This document shows, piece by piece, positions 61,078 through 64,000 of a DNA stretch of 64,000 nt. The first letter of the stretch is position 1; each line of letters opens with the position of its first letter. The notes beneath the pieces are model-generated. The model was not told the origin of the DNA. It worked only from the letters and a program-made list of their open reading frames with translations, and ran no database searches. This DNA is from Bolinopsis microptera. Its lineage: Eukaryota > Ctenophora > Tentaculata > Lobata > Bolinopsidae. The translations under genes and the position numbers were made by a program. The DNA is taken from assembly GCF_026151205.1 (NCBI RefSeq), contig NC_087084.1, positions 11,869,453-11,933,452 of the forward strand, given 5' to 3'.

Positions 61078-62445
61078 GGGGGGGGGTTCACCCTGATTTT
61101 TTTGTGAAACTTGTTTTCGAGATAGCAGTTGACCAACAAACTAAGACTGATGACCGAACTTTTGAGGGGGTCCAGGACCCTAACCGCCAAACGGTGCCCG
61201 CGGGGCAGCCACGCCCATATTTTGTGCAAATTAGGCCCAATTTAGCCAAATACCCTGAACATGCCCAAAACCCATATTTTAGGTACTCTACTTGTAGCTA
61301 GTGGTCCCCTGAACCCGTGTATGAATTTTCATCAAGATTGGACAAAAAATGGCTGAGTTATGAGCCAAAAACTATATGACCATATTTGGGCATACGCACC
61401 AATTTTGATCGATTTTGGCCCATAAATTGATCAAATATCAATATTTTTAAATGAAACCAACTTTATGTGGAAGGTAAGCCTACATTACACCTTCTCTATG
61501 ATTATCAGCTCAATATCTACCTTGCTGTGGATTTTGTGTTCAAATAATCGCAAAAAATGAACAAAATTGCCCATATCTCAGTTCGCGATATTTGCAAAAC
61601 TGACTTCGCTCAAAACAATAGAACTCAATAGGGTTTCAATATTTTTACATGAAATTTTCAGGATCAACGTAGAATTGCATTTCGACCTTAAGTTTTGGGA
61701 CAGAATTTTGAGTTAGGCCTTTAAAATAATTTGGCGGCCAAATTCTGAAAAATGCCCGGCAAATTTTGGAATTTGGCCGCCAAATTTTTTTAAAGGCCTA
61801 ACTCAAAATTCTGTCCCATAACTTAAGGTCGAAATGCGATTCTACGTTGATTCTGAAAATTTCATGTAAAAATATTGAAACCCTATTGAGTTCTATTGTT
61901 TTGAGCGAAGTCAGTTTTGCAAATATCGCGAACTGAGATATGGGCAATTTTGTTCATTTTTTGCGATTATTTGAACACAAAATCCACAGCAAGGTAGATA
62001 TTGAGCTGATAATCATAGAGAAGGTGTAATGTAGGCTTACCTTCCATATAAAGTTGGTTTCATTTAAAAATATTGATATTTGATCAATTTATGGGCCAAA
62101 ATCGATCAAAATTGGTGCGTATGCCCAAATATGGTCATATAGTTTTTAGCTCATAACTCAGCTATTTTTTGTCCAATCTTGATGAAAATTCATACACGGG
62201 TTCAAGGGACCACTAGCTACAAGTAGAGCATCTAAAATATGGGTTTTGGTCATGTTCAGGGTATTTGGTTAAATTGGGCCTGATTTGGCCAAAATATGGG
62301 CGTGGCTGCCCCGCGGGCACCGTTTGGCGGTTGGGGTCCGGGTCCCCCTCAAAAGTTTGGTCACCGGTCTTAGTTTGTTGGTCAACTGCTATCTCGAAAA
62401 CAAGTTTCACAAAAAAATCAGGGTGAACCCCCCCCCCCCCCCCCC
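61078..62445. mobile_element. 1.37-kb near-perfect palindrome flanked by TTAA
   Basis: The left arm (61078 to about 61745) and right arm (about 61780-62445) are reverse complements over nearly their whole length, joined by a ~35-bp centre flanked by GGCGGCC/GGCCGCC. The outer ends are runs of G (left) and C (right), followed by TTCACCCTGA and its complement. TTAA occurs immediately outside both ends (61074-61077, 62446-62449), the duplication made by piggyBac-type transposases. Mirrored ORFs (61104-61301 and 62213-62410) are the same non-coding sequence read on each arm. A decayed relative lies at 1320-2550. Confidence 0.9.
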
Positions 62446-62449
62446 TTAA

Positions 62450-64000
62450 AATTTTTCTTTAGTCGCACAGTAATTATAGTGTGAGTAAACAGTTAACAAA
62501 CTGAGTTTAGCAGGCTCCTGCAGGTTTTGAGAATATGTTCTTGGTGATGAATTAAAAGTGGTAGGGTCAATAAACTTAAAAACTAATTAAAGTTAATAAT
62601 TTAGAGTTAAACCTAGGTTGATTACAGTGACTTAACTTTAAGTTTAATAATGTTGAGATAAAACCAGAACCGTTATATTAAAACCAATTACAGCATGTAA
62701 AGTTAAACTGTTTCGTTTGAAGAGAGGTTAATACTCCGCAGGTATTGAATAATAATCTGTTCTCAGAAATGAGGATGGAATGTTTGTGAAAGAATAATGA
62801 AGCTCCTAATTAAATTGGAGTGCTCATTATTAAAATATAATATCCCCATTGTTTCTCAAGGCCTAGTCACTAGCGGTTATAAATAATAACTGTCTTTCAT
62901 AGCTATTGTATTGGTCCGGAGGTATATTGATCAGTCCTAACTCAGTCTAGAGGAATGAGGAATGTCTAGGAATGAACAACTAGACAAGGGGAAAGTATTA
63001 TATATCTATACCAGCAAACCACTAGATCATACTGGATATTATAAATCTTGGATACTGAGAAATCTGAGCCTGGTTCGGAGAATATAGGTTGTAAACAAAT
63101 CTGGTTTAAATAATTTTATGGATTATGTTAATTGTTAATGGTGAGCATTTATGAGCTGATTTAGGTTCACAGAACATTAGCACGTATTTAACCGCGCCCT
63201 TTTATAATAGTACCCCATACTTTTATAATACCACTACCACATACTTCATATAACTATTATTGAATACTTAATTTATGTGAATACCTAATTATGGTATTGA
63301 TCAAGAGTTTAAATTCCCAATTAGTCAGACTGAGCAGGTTGAGCTGTAGTAATAAAAATCGAGGTGACCCTAATATATGGTAACTAATCTATATTATATC
63401 TCAAATTCTACATCCGGTACGGCTCTACACACATGATATCTCTCTCTGCCATGAAACATGGCTAACCTTTCAAACTATGATTTAAAACCTAAACCTAAAC
63501 TAAAACTCAACTGGGCTCTTATGTCACCAAACTAGACCAATAAGCAATTTTAGCTTAGATGATTATATTTTTCTATATATTTTGTATAATAAGTATATTG
63601 ACGTAGTGGATGGTTGAGGGGGTTTCAAGCACATGTCACTCTCAAATCCTAAAGATAAGCAGTGGCCTTCGGCACTTGAAACCTCTTCAAACCTCCCCTG
63701 ATTTATTTATTATTGATATTGTTTGATTGTGCCGTAAAAATAAATATTTGTTTTATTAAATATTTGTTTTATTAATACACAGTTCTGAGGTGTTAAAACA
63801 TTTTCATTACTATCTTCAGTAACATCCTGAATCAGAAACTCGGTTAATATCAGTTCCTACAAAGTGGAACAATGGAAATGAAATGACACAACTAAAAACG
63901 ATACGAATATAAAAATGGTATTAATAAAGTAATAATAACTGCTAATCTTATTATCGGGAAACTCGTGGCATCTATTGATGATGAAAGGCTTGAGGTATGC
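62450..64000. other. Intergenic, no gene seen
   Basis: AT-rich. A small direct duplication AAATATTTGTTTTATTA lies at about 63743-63775. No coding or RNA feature is supported. Confidence 0.4.

Noticed and set aside
61104-62410. Two mirrored 65-codon ORFs
   Set aside because: They are the same sequence on the two arms of the palindrome. No domain is recognised and the decayed copy at 1.3-2.5 kb does not keep the frame.

Overview
This is a repeat-rich, AT-rich metazoan nuclear sequence. Four things show it: multi-exon genes with GT-AG introns, an exon-shuffled LDL-receptor class A protein, a seven-transmembrane receptor and ABCA transporter exons, and TTAGGG-like tracts. The species cannot be named from sequence alone. 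A non-vertebrate animal fits best, and a cnidarian or other early-branching lineage is possible. No prokaryotic or viral genes are seen.

Layout. 1-5.6 kb: a small inverted-repeat element, a minus-strand non-LTR retroelement with 15-bp target duplications nested in an older repeat, and a long GGA-rich polypurine tract. 5.6-9.7 kb: a complete 12-exon plus-strand gene for a 527-aa secreted protein with a GCC2/GCC3-like domain, six LDLa repeats, a (PEPVD)n linker and a Cys-rich tail. All of its introns are phase 1. 10.0-13.6 kb: on the minus strand, seven exons joining in frame encode part of an ABCA-type transporter membrane domain. It ends without a nucleotide-binding domain, and one intron is a 36-bp satellite that repeats its own 5' splice site. 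Nested antisense in another intron is an intronless 323-aa protein with an atypical C-terminal homeodomain. 14.0-16.7 kb: an E-box minisatellite, a frameshifted reverse transcriptase fragment and DNA-transposon relics. 17.5-20.0 kb: a seven-coding-exon minus-strand rhodopsin-family receptor of 386 aa.

From 20 kb to the end no convincing gene is seen. The landmarks are a 4.4-kb satellite of a 9-bp unit with 1,260-bp higher-order duplication (23.8-28.2 kb), a MITE with an internal minisatellite (28.9-29.3 kb), a 5.9-kb foldback element with 8-bp target duplications (31.2-37.2 kb), a 556-bp hAT-like MITE (41.5-42.1 kb), a 1.08-kb inverted-repeat transposon with a TGTA duplication (54.4-55.5 kb), and a 1.37-kb near-perfect palindrome flanked by TTAA (61.1-62.4 kb).

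The LDLa and ABCA genes converge tail to tail at about 9.7-9.8 kb. The homeodomain gene sits head-on inside an ABCA intron. Exon models were made by hand from splice signals, frame continuity and domain homology. No alignment or expression data were available.
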